Shown in pieces: positions 40,108-49,239 of a DNA stretch of 64,000 bases. The DNA lies in the NCBI RefSeq assembly GCF_031954365.1, contig NZ_JAUSVZ010000001.1; one strand, written 5' to 3'. The notes below the pieces were generated by a model, which did no database searches, was not told the DNA's origin, and was given only the letters and a program-made list of their open reading frames with translations. Made by a program: the position numbers and the translations under genes. Position 1 is the first letter of the stretch. Each line of letters starts with the position of its first letter. The DNA comes from Brevibacillus aydinogluensis (GTDB lineage Bacteria > Bacillota > Bacilli > Brevibacillales > Brevibacillaceae).

Positions 40108-42168
40108 ATGAAGAAAAAAACGGTAACATTTGTCGCCAAAATGGACGAATTTTTGCAGTCTGTGGTCAGCCAATGCCGTGATTTGGGCATCTCCGAGGAT
40201 TTTCACATCGAAGGCAGGCGCGTGGATCAACTGCCTTACTGGCCGATTGCAGATGGTTCGCTCGTTGTCCTGTCCTCCAAAAGCATCTATCCGCAGGTGG
40301 CGGCGTATCTGCCGCCGGGAGCGAAGGTGATCATTGCCAAGCGGATGCTGCCGTATCACAATTTGCGGGAAATGTTGGAAGTGCCCAAAGGGGTAAAGGT
40401 GCTGCTTGTGAGCGATACGGAGGAGACGGCGAAGGAGTCGGTCAGGCTGCTGATTGACTCCGGCATGGATTTTGAGCTCTACCCGTACTATCCGGGGGCC
40501 GATTATCCGCGCGACATTGAGATTGCCGTCACGCCGGGTGAGGCCGAACACGTGCCGGGCACCATCCGCAAAGTGGTGGACATCGGCTTCCGGCTTATCG
40601 ACCTGTCCACTTGGCTGGAGATTTACGCCCATTTCGACAGCGATAATTTTCAGCGGGTGACCGCCCGCGCGATGCAGTCGCTGATCGATATCACGAAACA
40701 GTTGAGCAACGAGATTCATCACGCCCACCTGCTGCACAAATACCTGGAGGCAATCGTCAACCGAATCGAGGATGCTGTGATTGCCATGGACGAAAAGGAT
40801 ACCATCCGGTTTATCAACCAGAAGGCGGTGGACACCCTTCACCTGCAGGGTGTGCCGATTCAGGGGGAAAAAGCGGTCCATTGTCTGCCGCCAGACTTTT
40901 ACGAAATGATTCGGCAGTGCGACGAGAACGACGACGTACTGGTGGATTGGGGCGGCCGGACGTATTTTTTCCGCAAAATGCACATCGTCATGGAGGGGCG
41001 GTTTTTCGGCAGCCTGCTCTTGTTCCGCAAGGCTGCGGAAATCGAACAGATGGAACACGACTACCGTATGCGCCTGTACAGCAAAGGGCTGGTGGCCAAG
41101 TATCACTTTGACGACATCTGTGGAAAAAGCCTCTCTTTTCAACAGGTGCTGCGAATCGCCCGCAAGATTGCCCGCAGCAACTCAACAGTGCTCTTGCTGG
41201 GTGAAACGGGAACGGGTAAAGAACTGTTCGCGCAGGCCATTCACAACGCCTCTCCCCGCAGGCGGGAGCCGTTCGTCGGTGTGAATTTTGCCGCCATCTC
41301 CGAATCACTGTTGGAGAGTGAGCTGTTCGGCTACGAGGAGGGGGCGTTCACCGGTGCGCGCAAGGGAGGACACATCGGCTGGTTTGAATTGGCCCACAAG
41401 GGAACGATTTTTCTCGACGAGATCGGCGATGCCAGCGGTGCGATCCAAAACCGGCTGCTGCGGGTGCTGCAGGAGCGGCAAATCATGCGGGTGGGAGGCA
41501 ACAAAGTCATCCCGATCGACATTCGCGTCATCGCCGCGACCAACCAGGATTTGCAGCGCATGGTGCGTGAAGGACGCTTCCGCGCTGATTTGTACTATCG
41601 GTTAAACATCCTGCCCATCCACCTGCCGCCCCTCAGACAGCGGCCGGAAGACATCCCCTTGTTGGCGGAGGAATTTATTCGCAAATACTGCCAAGAGATG
41701 CGCCGCCCACCGTTTACACTTACGCAGGAGGCACTGAAGGCGATGCAGGAGTACGATTGGCCCGGTAACATCCGGGAATTGGAAAACGTGATGGAATACC
41801 TGGCCCACGTAGTAGAGGAGGAAGTGTATGCCATCCACCTGCCGTTTATGCAGGAGTCTTTTGCCGTTCCGGCCGATGATGTGCTTGCGGACGAATGCCG
41901 GACGCTGTGCGAGGCATACGAACAGCGCGGCTTTTTGGACGATGTCGTCGCGATCCTGCATGTTTTGAAACAGCAGGGGAGCGGGAGGTACGCGTTGGGC
42001 GAGCAGCTCAGCCGGCAGGGAATCGAGCTGAGCGGCCAACAAGTGCGGTACCGTTTAAAGCTGCTGCAGCAGGACGGGCTGATACACGTCGGCAAAGGAC
42101 GGCAGGGCAGCCGCCTGTCCACTAAAGGGGCGGTGTTTCTCGCCTGCTGTGAGAAAAGCCGGGGATAA
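40108..42168 (+). CDS. Sigma-54-dependent transcriptional activator with winged-helix C-terminus
   Basis: 686 residues. N-terminal PrpR-N-like sensory part (about 1-180), a PAS-like domain (about 205-310, AVIAMDEKDTIRFIN), then a AAA+ core with Walker A GETGTGKE, the sigma-54 contact GAFTGA and GTIFLDEI. Unusually the end lacks a Fis-type helix-turn-helix; instead GEQLSRQGIELSGQQVRYRL and LIHVGKGRQG resemble a winged helix. ATG 40108 with GGAGCGG. It probably activates its own operon from 37217. Its ligand may be a peptide or amino acid. Confidence 0.9.
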   Translation: MKKKTVTFVAKMDEFLQSVVSQCRDLGISEDFHIEGRRVDQLPYWPIADGSLVVLSSKSIYPQVAAYLPPGAKVIIAKRMLPYHNLREMLEVPKGVKVLLVSDTEETAKESVRLLIDSGMDFELYPYYPGADYPRDIEIAVTPGEAEHVPGTIRKVVDIGFRLIDLSTWLEIYAHFDSDNFQRVTARAMQSLIDITKQLSNEIHHAHLLHKYLEAIVNRIEDAVIAMDEKDTIRFINQKAVDTLHLQGVPIQGEKAVHCLPPDFYEMIRQCDENDDVLVDWGGRTYFFRKMHIVMEGRFFGSLLLFRKAAEIEQMEHDYRMRLYSKGLVAKYHFDDICGKSLSFQQVLRIARKIARSNSTVLLLGETGTGKELFAQAIHNASPRRREPFVGVNFAAISESLLESELFGYEEGAFTGARKGGHIGWFELAHKGTIFLDEIGDASGAIQNRLLRVLQERQIMRVGGNKVIPIDIRVIAATNQDLQRMVREGRFRADLYYRLNILPIHLPPLRQRPEDIPLLAEEFIRKYCQEMRRPPFTLTQEALKAMQEYDWPGNIRELENVMEYLAHVVEEEVYAIHLPFMQESFAVPADDVLADECRTLCEAYEQRGFLDDVVAILHVLKQQGSGRYALGEQLSRQGIELSGQQVRYRLKLLQQDGLIHVGKGRQGSRLSTKGAVFLACCEKSRG

Positions 42169-42185
42169 ACGGAGGAGGGAGTAAG

Positions 42186-43628
42186 ATGAGCGGTCACTTC
42201 GAATATTGGAAGCAGAAGGCTTTGGCACAGCGCGAAGCCTATTTGGAAACGCTGCAGTCTTTTCTGAGGATTAACAGCATCGAGGATATGTCGACCGCCG
42301 GTCCGGGCAAACCGTTCGGCGACGGAGTGGCGCAGGCCCTGAACTTCATGCTGGAGTTGGGGCGATCAGACGGCTTTGCGGTGAAAAACCTGGAGGGTTA
42401 CGCCGGATACGTGGAACACGGAGAGGGCGAAGAGGAAGTGGGAGTGCTCGTCCACGTCGACGTAGTCACTGTTGGTGAAGGATGGACGACACCGCCGTTC
42501 GAGCCGCACATCCGCGACGGTAAAATCTACGCCCGCGGCGCCATCGACAACAAGGGGCCGGCGCTGGCCGCCTTTTTCGCGCTGAGGCTGCTCAAGCAGT
42601 CGGGTCTGCCGCTCACCAAACGCGTGCGCCTGATTATCGGCACTGACGAGGAGAGCGGCTGGTTGTGCATGAAGCACTACGCCGAACGGGAGGTGCTTCC
42701 GGAGATCGGCTTTTCACCGGACGCATCGTTTCCGATCATTCACGCCGAAAAGGGGCAGATCAATCCGACACTGATGCTGGCTGCACAGCCAGGGGCCGCG
42801 GCGGACGAAGGTTGGCAGCTGCTGTCGTTTGCCTCCGGTGATCAAGGCAACAGCGTGCCGGATAAAGCGACAGCCTCGGTGATGGTACCGGCGGGAGCGG
42901 AGGCGAAATCAGCCGCGGCTGCTGTGACCGAACGCTGGAACGCGTTTCTCCTTGCCAGTGGTGTGACGGGACGGCTGGAGCCAAGAGCGCCTGACGTGTT
43001 GGCGTTTCAACTTGACGGCAAGCCGGCTCACGGCATGGAGCCATTCAATGGAGTCAACGCCGGAACGCTGCTGGCACGTTTTTTGTACGACTACCCGTTT
43101 GCCGGTACCGATCGCCTGTTTCTCCGCTTCCTCGCAGAGGTTTTGCACGAAGACCACTACGGTGAACGGCTGAACGTAGCATGTCAGGACGAGGTGAGCG
43201 GAGCGCTGACCGTCAACGCAGGCATCCTTCGCTACACCAGGAGCGAGGGAGGGCTTGTCCGGCTGAACATCCGCTATCCCGCCACCTTGGCACCGGAGCC
43301 GTACGTGGAGCGGCTGATGGCGCGCATCCAGGAGCTAGGCTGGATGTTGTCAAGCGTGCGCACCTCCAAGTCCCACTACGTGCCAGCGGACCATCCCGTC
43401 ATCCGGACGCTCTCCCGCGTGTATGAGCAGCATACCGGCGCCCCCGCTCGCCTGCTCGCTTCCGGCGGCGCCACTTATGCCAAGACGCTGAAAGCCGGCG
43501 TTGCATTTGGCCCAGTGTTCCCCGGGAAAGAGTCGACGGCCCACCTCGCGGACGAGTATGCGGAGATTGACGATCTGCTTCAGGCGATGGCGATCTACGC
43601 CCAGGCGATGTACGAGTTGGCCAAATAG
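42186..43628 (+). CDS. pepV: Dipeptidase PepV (M20 family)
   Basis: 480 residues. Metal-site motifs of M20: VLVHVDVV, GAIDNKGP and GTDEESGW, followed by FSPDASFP and a lid domain. PepV-type enzymes split dipeptides, including beta-Ala-His-like ones, in the cytoplasm. GGAGGGAGTAAG precedes the ATG, 17 nt after the activator gene. It digests peptides brought in by the Opp proteins of the same operon. Confidence 0.9.
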   Translation: MSGHFEYWKQKALAQREAYLETLQSFLRINSIEDMSTAGPGKPFGDGVAQALNFMLELGRSDGFAVKNLEGYAGYVEHGEGEEEVGVLVHVDVVTVGEGWTTPPFEPHIRDGKIYARGAIDNKGPALAAFFALRLLKQSGLPLTKRVRLIIGTDEESGWLCMKHYAEREVLPEIGFSPDASFPIIHAEKGQINPTLMLAAQPGAAADEGWQLLSFASGDQGNSVPDKATASVMVPAGAEAKSAAAAVTERWNAFLLASGVTGRLEPRAPDVLAFQLDGKPAHGMEPFNGVNAGTLLARFLYDYPFAGTDRLFLRFLAEVLHEDHYGERLNVACQDEVSGALTVNAGILRYTRSEGGLVRLNIRYPATLAPEPYVERLMARIQELGWMLSSVRTSKSHYVPADHPVIRTLSRVYEQHTGAPARLLASGGATYAKTLKAGVAFGPVFPGKESTAHLADEYAEIDDLLQAMAIYAQAMYELAK

Positions 43629-43644
43629 AGAAGGAGGAGCACGC

Positions 43645-44577
43645 ATGTTCCATTACTTGGCAAAGCGCGTCCTGATGATGCTCTTGACGCTGTGGATCAT
43701 CGTGACGCTGACCTTTTTGCTGATGCATGCGATTCCCGGCGATCCGTTCGCTTCCGATTCGGATCAACTGCCGGAGCAGATCCGCGCTAATCTGCGAGCC
43801 AAATACCATTTGGACGAGCCGCTGCCGATTCAATACGTTATTTATCTGAAAAATCTGATGATGTTCGATTTGGGTCCTTCCATCAAATCTGATACACGTG
43901 GTGTCAACGATATGATCGCGGACGGATTTGGCGCATCGGCCTTGCTGGGCGTGCAGGCGGTCGCGATTGCGCTGGTGTTCGGCATTTTCTTCGGCATTGT
44001 TGCCGCACTCAACCGCGGCAATTGGATCGATTACGGGGCGATGGCCCTGGCTGTCCTCGGCGTGGCAATCCCCAGCTTCATCATGGCCCCGCTGCTGATC
44101 AACTATTTTGCAATCAAGTGGCCAATCTTTCCCGTCGCCACCTGGGGGACCTGGCTGCATACGGTGCTGCCGTCGCTGGCGCTGGCGTTCGGTCCGTTGG
44201 CGATCATTACCCGCTACATGCGCGCCAGCATGATTGAAGTGATGAACCAAAACTACATCCGCACCGCAGAGGCGAAAGGGATTCCCACCTGGGCAGTCGT
44301 GGTCAAACACGGAATCCGCAATGCGATCCTGCCGGTAGTTACGTTCCTGGGGCCGCTGATTGCCTCGCTGATCACCGGTACGTTCGTCGTGGAAAAAATC
44401 TTTGCCATTCCCGGGATTGGCAAATACTTTGTCGACGGCATCTTCAACCGCGATTATCCAGTCATTTTGGGAACGACTGTTTTTTACAGCTCCATTCTGA
44501 TAGTGACCATCTTTCTGATCGACGTGGCGTACACCCTGATCGACCCGCGGATCAAATTGACCAACAAGGAGGGATAG
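43645..44577 (+). CDS. oppB: Peptide ABC transporter permease (OppB/DppB)
   Basis: 310 residues, six membrane helices. Starts with the typical YLAKRVLMMLLTLWIIVTLTF; the cytoplasmic EAA loop reads YIRTAEAKGIP. AAGGAGGAGCACGC precedes the ATG at 43645. Forms the membrane channel with OppC. Stop and next GTG are separated by 3 nt. Confidence 0.93.
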   Translation: MFHYLAKRVLMMLLTLWIIVTLTFLLMHAIPGDPFASDSDQLPEQIRANLRAKYHLDEPLPIQYVIYLKNLMMFDLGPSIKSDTRGVNDMIADGFGASALLGVQAVAIALVFGIFFGIVAALNRGNWIDYGAMALAVLGVAIPSFIMAPLLINYFAIKWPIFPVATWGTWLHTVLPSLALAFGPLAIITRYMRASMIEVMNQNYIRTAEAKGIPTWAVVVKHGIRNAILPVVTFLGPLIASLITGTFVVEKIFAIPGIGKYFVDGIFNRDYPVILGTTVFYSSILIVTIFLIDVAYTLIDPRIKLTNKEG

Positions 44578-44580
44578 GAA

Positions 44581-45525
44581 GTGGCGATGGAACAAAAAGT
44601 CGATCCCCTGTTTCGCCCGCTGGCCAAACGTATGCAGGCTGACGCAGCATCTGCCCGCCCGAGCCTGAGCAACGCCCAACTGGTGATTCGCAAGCTCGTG
44701 AAAAACAAGCTGGCGATGCTGGGCTTCGTCATCATCGTCGCGCTGGTCGCGATGTCGATCATCGGGCCGCATCTCGTCCCGTACAGCTATTCCGACCAAA
44801 ATCTGTTAATGAAAAACAAGCCGATTTCCGATGAGCACTGGTTCGGGACAGACGATTTGGGCCGGGACATGTTTGCCCGCACCTGGTACGGCGCCCGAAT
44901 CTCACTGACGATCGGGGTGGTGGCGGCGCTGATCGACCTGATCATTGGCGTGACCGTCGGCGGCGTCGCCGGGTACATGGCAGGCAGGGGCAAGCGGGGG
45001 GATCGGATTGACAACGTCATCATGCGGTTGATCGAAGTACTGTACGGACTCCCTTACCTTTTGGTCGTCATCCTGCTGATGGTCGTGATGGAGCCGGGCA
45101 TGTTGACGATCATCATCGCATTGTCTGCGACGGGGTGGGTGGGAATGGCCCGTCTGGTGCGGGGGCAAATCCTGCAGTTGAAAAACCAGGAGTTCATCCT
45201 CGCCGCTCAGGTGCTCGGGGCAAATTTTCCCCGCATTTTGTTCAAACATCTGATCCCCAACACGTTTGGCGTGATCATTGTCAACCTGACGTTTACCATC
45301 CCGTCGGCGATCTTTGCCGAGTCATTCCTCAGCTTTCTCGGCCTGGGCGTACAGGCACCGGTAGCCAGTTGGGGAACGATGACCAACGACGCGCTTGGGG
45401 TCATCCTCACCGGCGACTGGTGGCGGCTCTTTTTCCCGGCACTGATGATCTCGCTGACGATGTTTGCCTTCAACGTGTTTGGCGATGGTCTGCAGGATGC
45501 GCTTGATCCGCGTCTGCGCGAGTAA
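44581..45525 (+). CDS. oppC: Peptide ABC transporter permease (OppC/DppC)
   Basis: 314 residues. Cytoplasmic N-terminus, then KNKLAMLGFVIIVALVAMSIIG and five more helices. EHWFGTDDLGRDMFAR is the OppC signature and EFILAAQVLGAN the EAA loop. GGAGGGATAGGAA precedes the GTG; an ATG at 44587 is an alternative. Pairs with OppB. Confidence 0.93.
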   Translation: MAMEQKVDPLFRPLAKRMQADAASARPSLSNAQLVIRKLVKNKLAMLGFVIIVALVAMSIIGPHLVPYSYSDQNLLMKNKPISDEHWFGTDDLGRDMFARTWYGARISLTIGVVAALIDLIIGVTVGGVAGYMAGRGKRGDRIDNVIMRLIEVLYGLPYLLVVILLMVVMEPGMLTIIIALSATGWVGMARLVRGQILQLKNQEFILAAQVLGANFPRILFKHLIPNTFGVIIVNLTFTIPSAIFAESFLSFLGLGVQAPVASWGTMTNDALGVILTGDWWRLFFPALMISLTMFAFNVFGDGLQDALDPRLRE

Positions 45526-45543
45526 GAAAAAGGGGGAACTGCG

Positions 45544-46566
45544 ATGGCCGAACAACATTTGCTGACCATCGACAATTTGAAAGTACACTTCAAGACGTAT
45601 GAAGGGGAAGTACAGGCGGTACGCGGTGTCTCCTTCCATGTGGACAAGGGAGAGACAGTGGCGGTCGTCGGTGAGAGCGGCTGCGGCAAAAGCGTCACGG
45701 CCCAGGCGATCATGGGCCTGGTCCCCGCCCCGCACGGCCGGATTGTCGATGGCCGGATCGTCTTTGAAGGAAAAGAGATTACGGCGATGAGCAAAAAAGA
45801 GCAGTTGGAGATTCGCGGCGCGCAGATCAGCATGGTCTTTCAGGACCCGATGACGGCGCTCAATCCGACAATGAAAGTGGGAAGACAGATCGCGGAGGGA
45901 ATCGTCCGGCATCATCGGGTCTCGCGGGAAGAGGCGCATAAGCGGGCGATTGAGCTGCTGCGCATGGTGGGGATCCCCGACCCGGAGAAGCGGGTCGACC
46001 ACTTTCCACACCAATTCAGCGGCGGGATGCGGCAGCGTGTGGTCATCGCCATCGCCCTGGCATGCCAGCCGAAGCTGGTGATCGCCGACGAACCGACCAC
46101 CGCATTGGACGTGACGATTCAGGCCCAGATTCTCGATCTGCTAAAGCGGCTGCAGAAGGAACAAAGGTTGTCCGTGCTGATTATCACCCACGACCTGGGT
46201 GTGGTGGCGGCAATAGCCCACCGGATGGTGGTCATGTATGCCGGCGTGGTCGTGGAGACCGGCAGCGTGCAGGACGTCTTCTCCCATCCCCGCCATCCCT
46301 ATACCTGGGGACTAATGCGCTCCCTGCCCCGGCTGGACGGGGAAAAGCAGCGGCTGGTGCCGATCGAGGGGGCGCCGCCTGATCTGCTGCATCCGCCCAA
46401 AGGCTGCCCGTTTGCGCCCCGCTGCGAATTTGCCATGGAAATCTGCGACCGGCAGATGCCGGAGCCTGCCGTGTTTGGTGGAAGTCATCAGGCTGCCTGC
46501 TGGCTGCATGACCCGCGCGCCCCGCGCATCGAGGAACTGGTCGCGGCCGGGAGGCAGACAGAGTGA
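45544..46566 (+). CDS. oppD: Peptide ABC transporter ATPase (OppD/DppD)
   Basis: 340 residues. Walker A GESGCGKS, signature FSGGMRQRV, Walker B LVIADEPTTALDVT and the H-loop ITHDLG. The C-terminal oligopeptide extension has the cysteine-rich segment CPFAPRCEFAMEIC with a further ACW. AAAAAGGGGGAACTGCG precedes the ATG. No oppF follows, although OppDF are usually a heterodimer; either OppD works as a homodimer or an OppF is supplied from elsewhere. Confidence 0.93.
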   Translation: MAEQHLLTIDNLKVHFKTYEGEVQAVRGVSFHVDKGETVAVVGESGCGKSVTAQAIMGLVPAPHGRIVDGRIVFEGKEITAMSKKEQLEIRGAQISMVFQDPMTALNPTMKVGRQIAEGIVRHHRVSREEAHKRAIELLRMVGIPDPEKRVDHFPHQFSGGMRQRVVIAIALACQPKLVIADEPTTALDVTIQAQILDLLKRLQKEQRLSVLIITHDLGVVAAIAHRMVVMYAGVVVETGSVQDVFSHPRHPYTWGLMRSLPRLDGEKQRLVPIEGAPPDLLHPPKGCPFAPRCEFAMEICDRQMPEPAVFGGSHQAACWLHDPRAPRIEELVAAGRQTE

Positions 46567-46673
46567 CAGGGCGCTTTCCGGGAGCAAAGATGCTCGGCGG
46601 CGCTTTCCATCGAGGAGACTGCGTGGAGGCAAGTGCGGACAGGCCATGGGGCGACCTGCCATCTGTGCGCGGA

Positions 46674-47051
46674 CTAGCGGAAGTGCCAAACGAGCATCGC
46701 GACGGAAAAGACAATCAGGGCGGCTCCGCTCCAAAGCAGAAGAGACGTTCCGATTCGGAAGAACGTCTCTTTTTTTTGGGCAAAAACGGTGTCAACCATG
46801 TTGTGCCAGTCGCTCTCCAGCACGCGAGGACGGCGGAAGAAAAACGTTTTCAACCGTTTAAAGCCGGCGCCAAACACGGTAAAGAATCCAGAGCGGACAA
46901 CCAAGGAGATACAGCCGAGGACAAGCAGGGAGAGTCCGGCCAGGAAACTCCGGTTAATGATCGTCAGAAGCGCTTCGCCGGCTGGGGACAGACCTGCTGC
47001 CAGAGCGGCTGCTGACACAATGATCAGGAAAAGGATGAAGACTGCGAGCAT
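46674..47051 (-). CDS. DUF3899-like membrane protein
   Basis: 125 residues with helices at 1-20, 32-55 and 100-122, and the family-like RSGFFTVFGAGFKRLK segment. AAAAGGA lies about 10 nt before the ATG at 47051; a GTG at 47060 would be too near the ribosome site. Function unknown. Its 3' coding part contains the opp operon terminator of the opposite strand. Confidence 0.7.
   Translation of the reverse strand: MLAVFILFLIIVSAAALAAGLSPAGEALLTIINRSFLAGLSLLVLGCISLVVRSGFFTVFGAGFKRLKTFFFRRPRVLESDWHNMVDTVFAQKKETFFRIGTSLLLWSGAALIVFSVAMLVWHFR
46741..46777 (+). terminator. Terminator of the peptide operon, inside the convergent gene
   Basis: 10-bp stem AGAGACGTTC/GAACGTCTCT with 10-nt loop, followed by seven to eight T. 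Lies within the coding sequence of the minus-strand DUF3899 gene, 175 bp beyond oppD. Confidence 0.85.
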
Positions 47052-47176
47052 TACATTCACGTCCTTTTGCCGGAAGATGAGCAACTCATTTACGATTGAG
47101 TTAATTCGCTCATAAAACACGCCGCCCCTTCCGGCAGAGGAGGGATGGATTGTTGTGTCTCGGTACGGTTTGTGCC

Positions 47177-48130
47177 TCAATACGGTTGCCAGCGCAGACG
47201 TCTCGCCTGCTGAAAGCGCTCCTCGACAGCCCGCCAGTTGACGACATTCCACCAGTTGTTGACATACTTGTCCCGTTGATTTTGGTATTGCAGGAAGTAG
47301 CTGTGTTCCCAGACGTCCAGCACCAGCAGGGGTACGACGTCCCACTGAGAGAGGTTCTGGTGCTTTTCCGCCTGGAGGATTTCCAGGTGCTGTGCTCGCG
47401 GCGACCAGACGAGGATTGCCCAGCCTGGCCCCTCCACTTGTATGGCGGCTTGCGTGAACTGGGCCTTGAAGGCGTCAAACGAGCCGAAGTAGCGCTGGAT
47501 GTACTCGGCCAGATCGCCTTGCGGTTCACCGCCGCCATCCGGGTGCATGACCTGCCAGAAGATCGTGTGCAGGTAGTGGCCGGCGCCGTTAAAGGCCAGT
47601 TCCCGCTCCCAGTGGCGGATCAGGGCAAAGTCGTTTTTGGCTCGCGCCTCCGCCAGCTTCAGTTCGGCCTTGTTCAGGTCTTCCACGTATTTGCGGTGCA
47701 GTTTGTCATGGTGGATGCGCATGGTCGTCTCGTCAATGTACGGCTCCAGGGCGTCGTAGGCGTACGGCAGGGGAGGCAGCGTATGGCGTCCGACGGGTAC
47801 GGGGCGGGCGACGGGAACCGGTTGACGGGATGAGGAAAAGGCTGCTTTCATGGTCTCCGGCTGTTCCTGTTCGTTGTATTGGATCAGGCGGAGGAACTGG
47901 TGAAACTGCTTTTGCACCTCTTCCGCCTTGGCAACGAGCGCGGGAACGGCCTCGTGGTGAGAGGATTTCTTTATCTGTGCCGCTTTGCGGCCGATCAGCG
48001 TAAACGCTTCGTCAAACTTGTGCAGGTGGCGCTCAAGCTCCCGGCCGAGCTGCATTGATTTTCGCAGGTGCTCAATCCACTGAGTGCCCCACTGGCTCCA
48101 GTGGACGAGGTGTTTGATCTGTTCTTCCAA
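47177..48130 (-). CDS. sodF: Iron/manganese superoxide dismutase with N-terminal extension (SodF-like)
   Basis: 317 residues. The first 110 or so form a helical, charged extension; the SOD proper starts at HTLPPLPYAYDALEPYID. Metal ligands expected in MRIHHDKLH, NGAGHYLHTIFW and LDVWEHSYF are all there. The enzyme removes superoxide. B. subtilis SodF has a similar extension. The usual HDKHH is changed to HDKLH. TTG start with AAAGGAGGAATCGCG. Divergent from murI. Confidence 0.88.
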   Translation of the reverse strand: MEEQIKHLVHWSQWGTQWIEHLRKSMQLGRELERHLHKFDEAFTLIGRKAAQIKKSSHHEAVPALVAKAEEVQKQFHQFLRLIQYNEQEQPETMKAAFSSSRQPVPVARPVPVGRHTLPPLPYAYDALEPYIDETTMRIHHDKLHRKYVEDLNKAELKLAEARAKNDFALIRHWERELAFNGAGHYLHTIFWQVMHPDGGGEPQGDLAEYIQRYFGSFDAFKAQFTQAAIQVEGPGWAILVWSPRAQHLEILQAEKHQNLSQWDVVPLLVLDVWEHSYFLQYQNQRDKYVNNWWNVVNWRAVEERFQQARRLRWQPY

Positions 48131-48233
48131 CGCGATTCCTCCTTTTCTCGCTTATCTATTTCAGCGTATGAAAAGCGCCCAGGGATGGTGCGGCATGTGC
48201 GGAGTACGTGGCACCGGCGGATCGCATATGGTT

Positions 48234-48261
48234 ATACCACGAACGCAAAAAGTGGTATGCT
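48234..48261 (+). promoter_or_regulatory. Inverted repeat and extended -10 before murI
   Basis: ATACCAC (48234-48240) and GTGGTAT (48252-48258) are an 11-bp-spaced inverted repeat. The right arm overlaps an extended -10, TGGTATGCT. A repressor or activator site is possible. Confidence 0.4.
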
Positions 48262-48295
48262 GGGAGATGGACATTACAACAGGGGAGACACACAG

Positions 48296-49108
48296 ATGAG
48301 CGACCAACGAGCAATTGCCATTATCGACTCAGGAGTGGGAGGCCTGACGGTAGCGAAAGAAGTAATGCGGCAGCTGCCCGACGAACGGATTCTGTACTTC
48401 GGCGACAATGCCCGATGCCCGTACGGCTCCAAGTCGCCGGAAGAGATACGCGCCTGCAGTTTTCAACTGATTGAGTTTGTCACCCGATATCCCGTAAAGG
48501 CTCTGGTTGTGGCCTGCAACACCGCGACAGCAGTCGTCCTCAAGGAGGCGCAGCAGCTCCTGCCGCTGCCGGTCATCGGTGTGATTGAGCCGGGAGCGCG
48601 AGCGGCGGTGCGGGCCACGAAAAACGGCCGGATTGGTGTGATTGGGACAGAGACGACGATCCGCACCCGCGCGTACGAGCAAGCCCTGCTGCGGCTGCGG
48701 CCGGAGACGTATGTGGCTGGGCTCGCCTGTCCAGCGTTTGTTCCGCTGGTGGAACACCATCAGCAGCATACAGCGGAAGCGCGCCAGGTAGTGGCCCGTA
48801 CGCTGGAGCCATTGATCCGGGAAGAATTGGACACACTGATTCTGGGCTGCACCCATTACCCGCTGCTGGCCCCTGTCATTCAGGACGTGATGGGCCCGTC
48901 CGTCACCTTGATCAGTTCTGCGGAAGAAACCGCGCGGGAATTGACCTGGCATGCCTCGATTGCGAGAGCGGACAAAACGTCTGCGGCTCCCGACCATCTG
49001 TTCTTCACCAGCGGCGGCGCCGACAATTTCCGCTCCATCGCGGAGGAGTGGCTGGGCCGTCGGGTGAAGGTGGAGCATAGATCGTTGGAGGAGTCGTATC
49101 AACCATAA
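48296..49108 (+). CDS. murI: Glutamate racemase
   Basis: 270 residues. IDSGVGGLTV at the N-terminus and the two catalytic cysteines in ACNTAT and GCTHYP. It makes D-glutamate for peptidoglycan. GGGGAGACACACAG precedes the ATG at 48296. Same order (racE before gerM and rph) as in B. subtilis. Ends before a strong terminator. Confidence 0.95.
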   Translation: MSDQRAIAIIDSGVGGLTVAKEVMRQLPDERILYFGDNARCPYGSKSPEEIRACSFQLIEFVTRYPVKALVVACNTATAVVLKEAQQLLPLPVIGVIEPGARAAVRATKNGRIGVIGTETTIRTRAYEQALLRLRPETYVAGLACPAFVPLVEHHQQHTAEARQVVARTLEPLIREELDTLILGCTHYPLLAPVIQDVMGPSVTLISSAEETARELTWHASIARADKTSAAPDHLFFTSGGADNFRSIAEEWLGRRVKVEHRSLEESYQP

Positions 49109-49120
49109 GAAAGAGGCAAG

Positions 49121-49152
49121 AAAGCGGCGCCAATCATGGCGCCGCTTTTCGC
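49121..49152 (+). terminator. Intrinsic terminator after murI
   Basis: Stem AAAGCGGCGCC/GGCGCCGCTTT, 6-nt loop, then T-rich CGCTTTGG. Confidence 0.75.
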
Positions 49153-49239
49153 TTTGGTTCTGTTTCGGACAATTCAACGCATAAACACAAGCCCTGCTCG
49201 TATACATGATAGTACAAAGTGTCTGGAGGAGGCTGGGTA

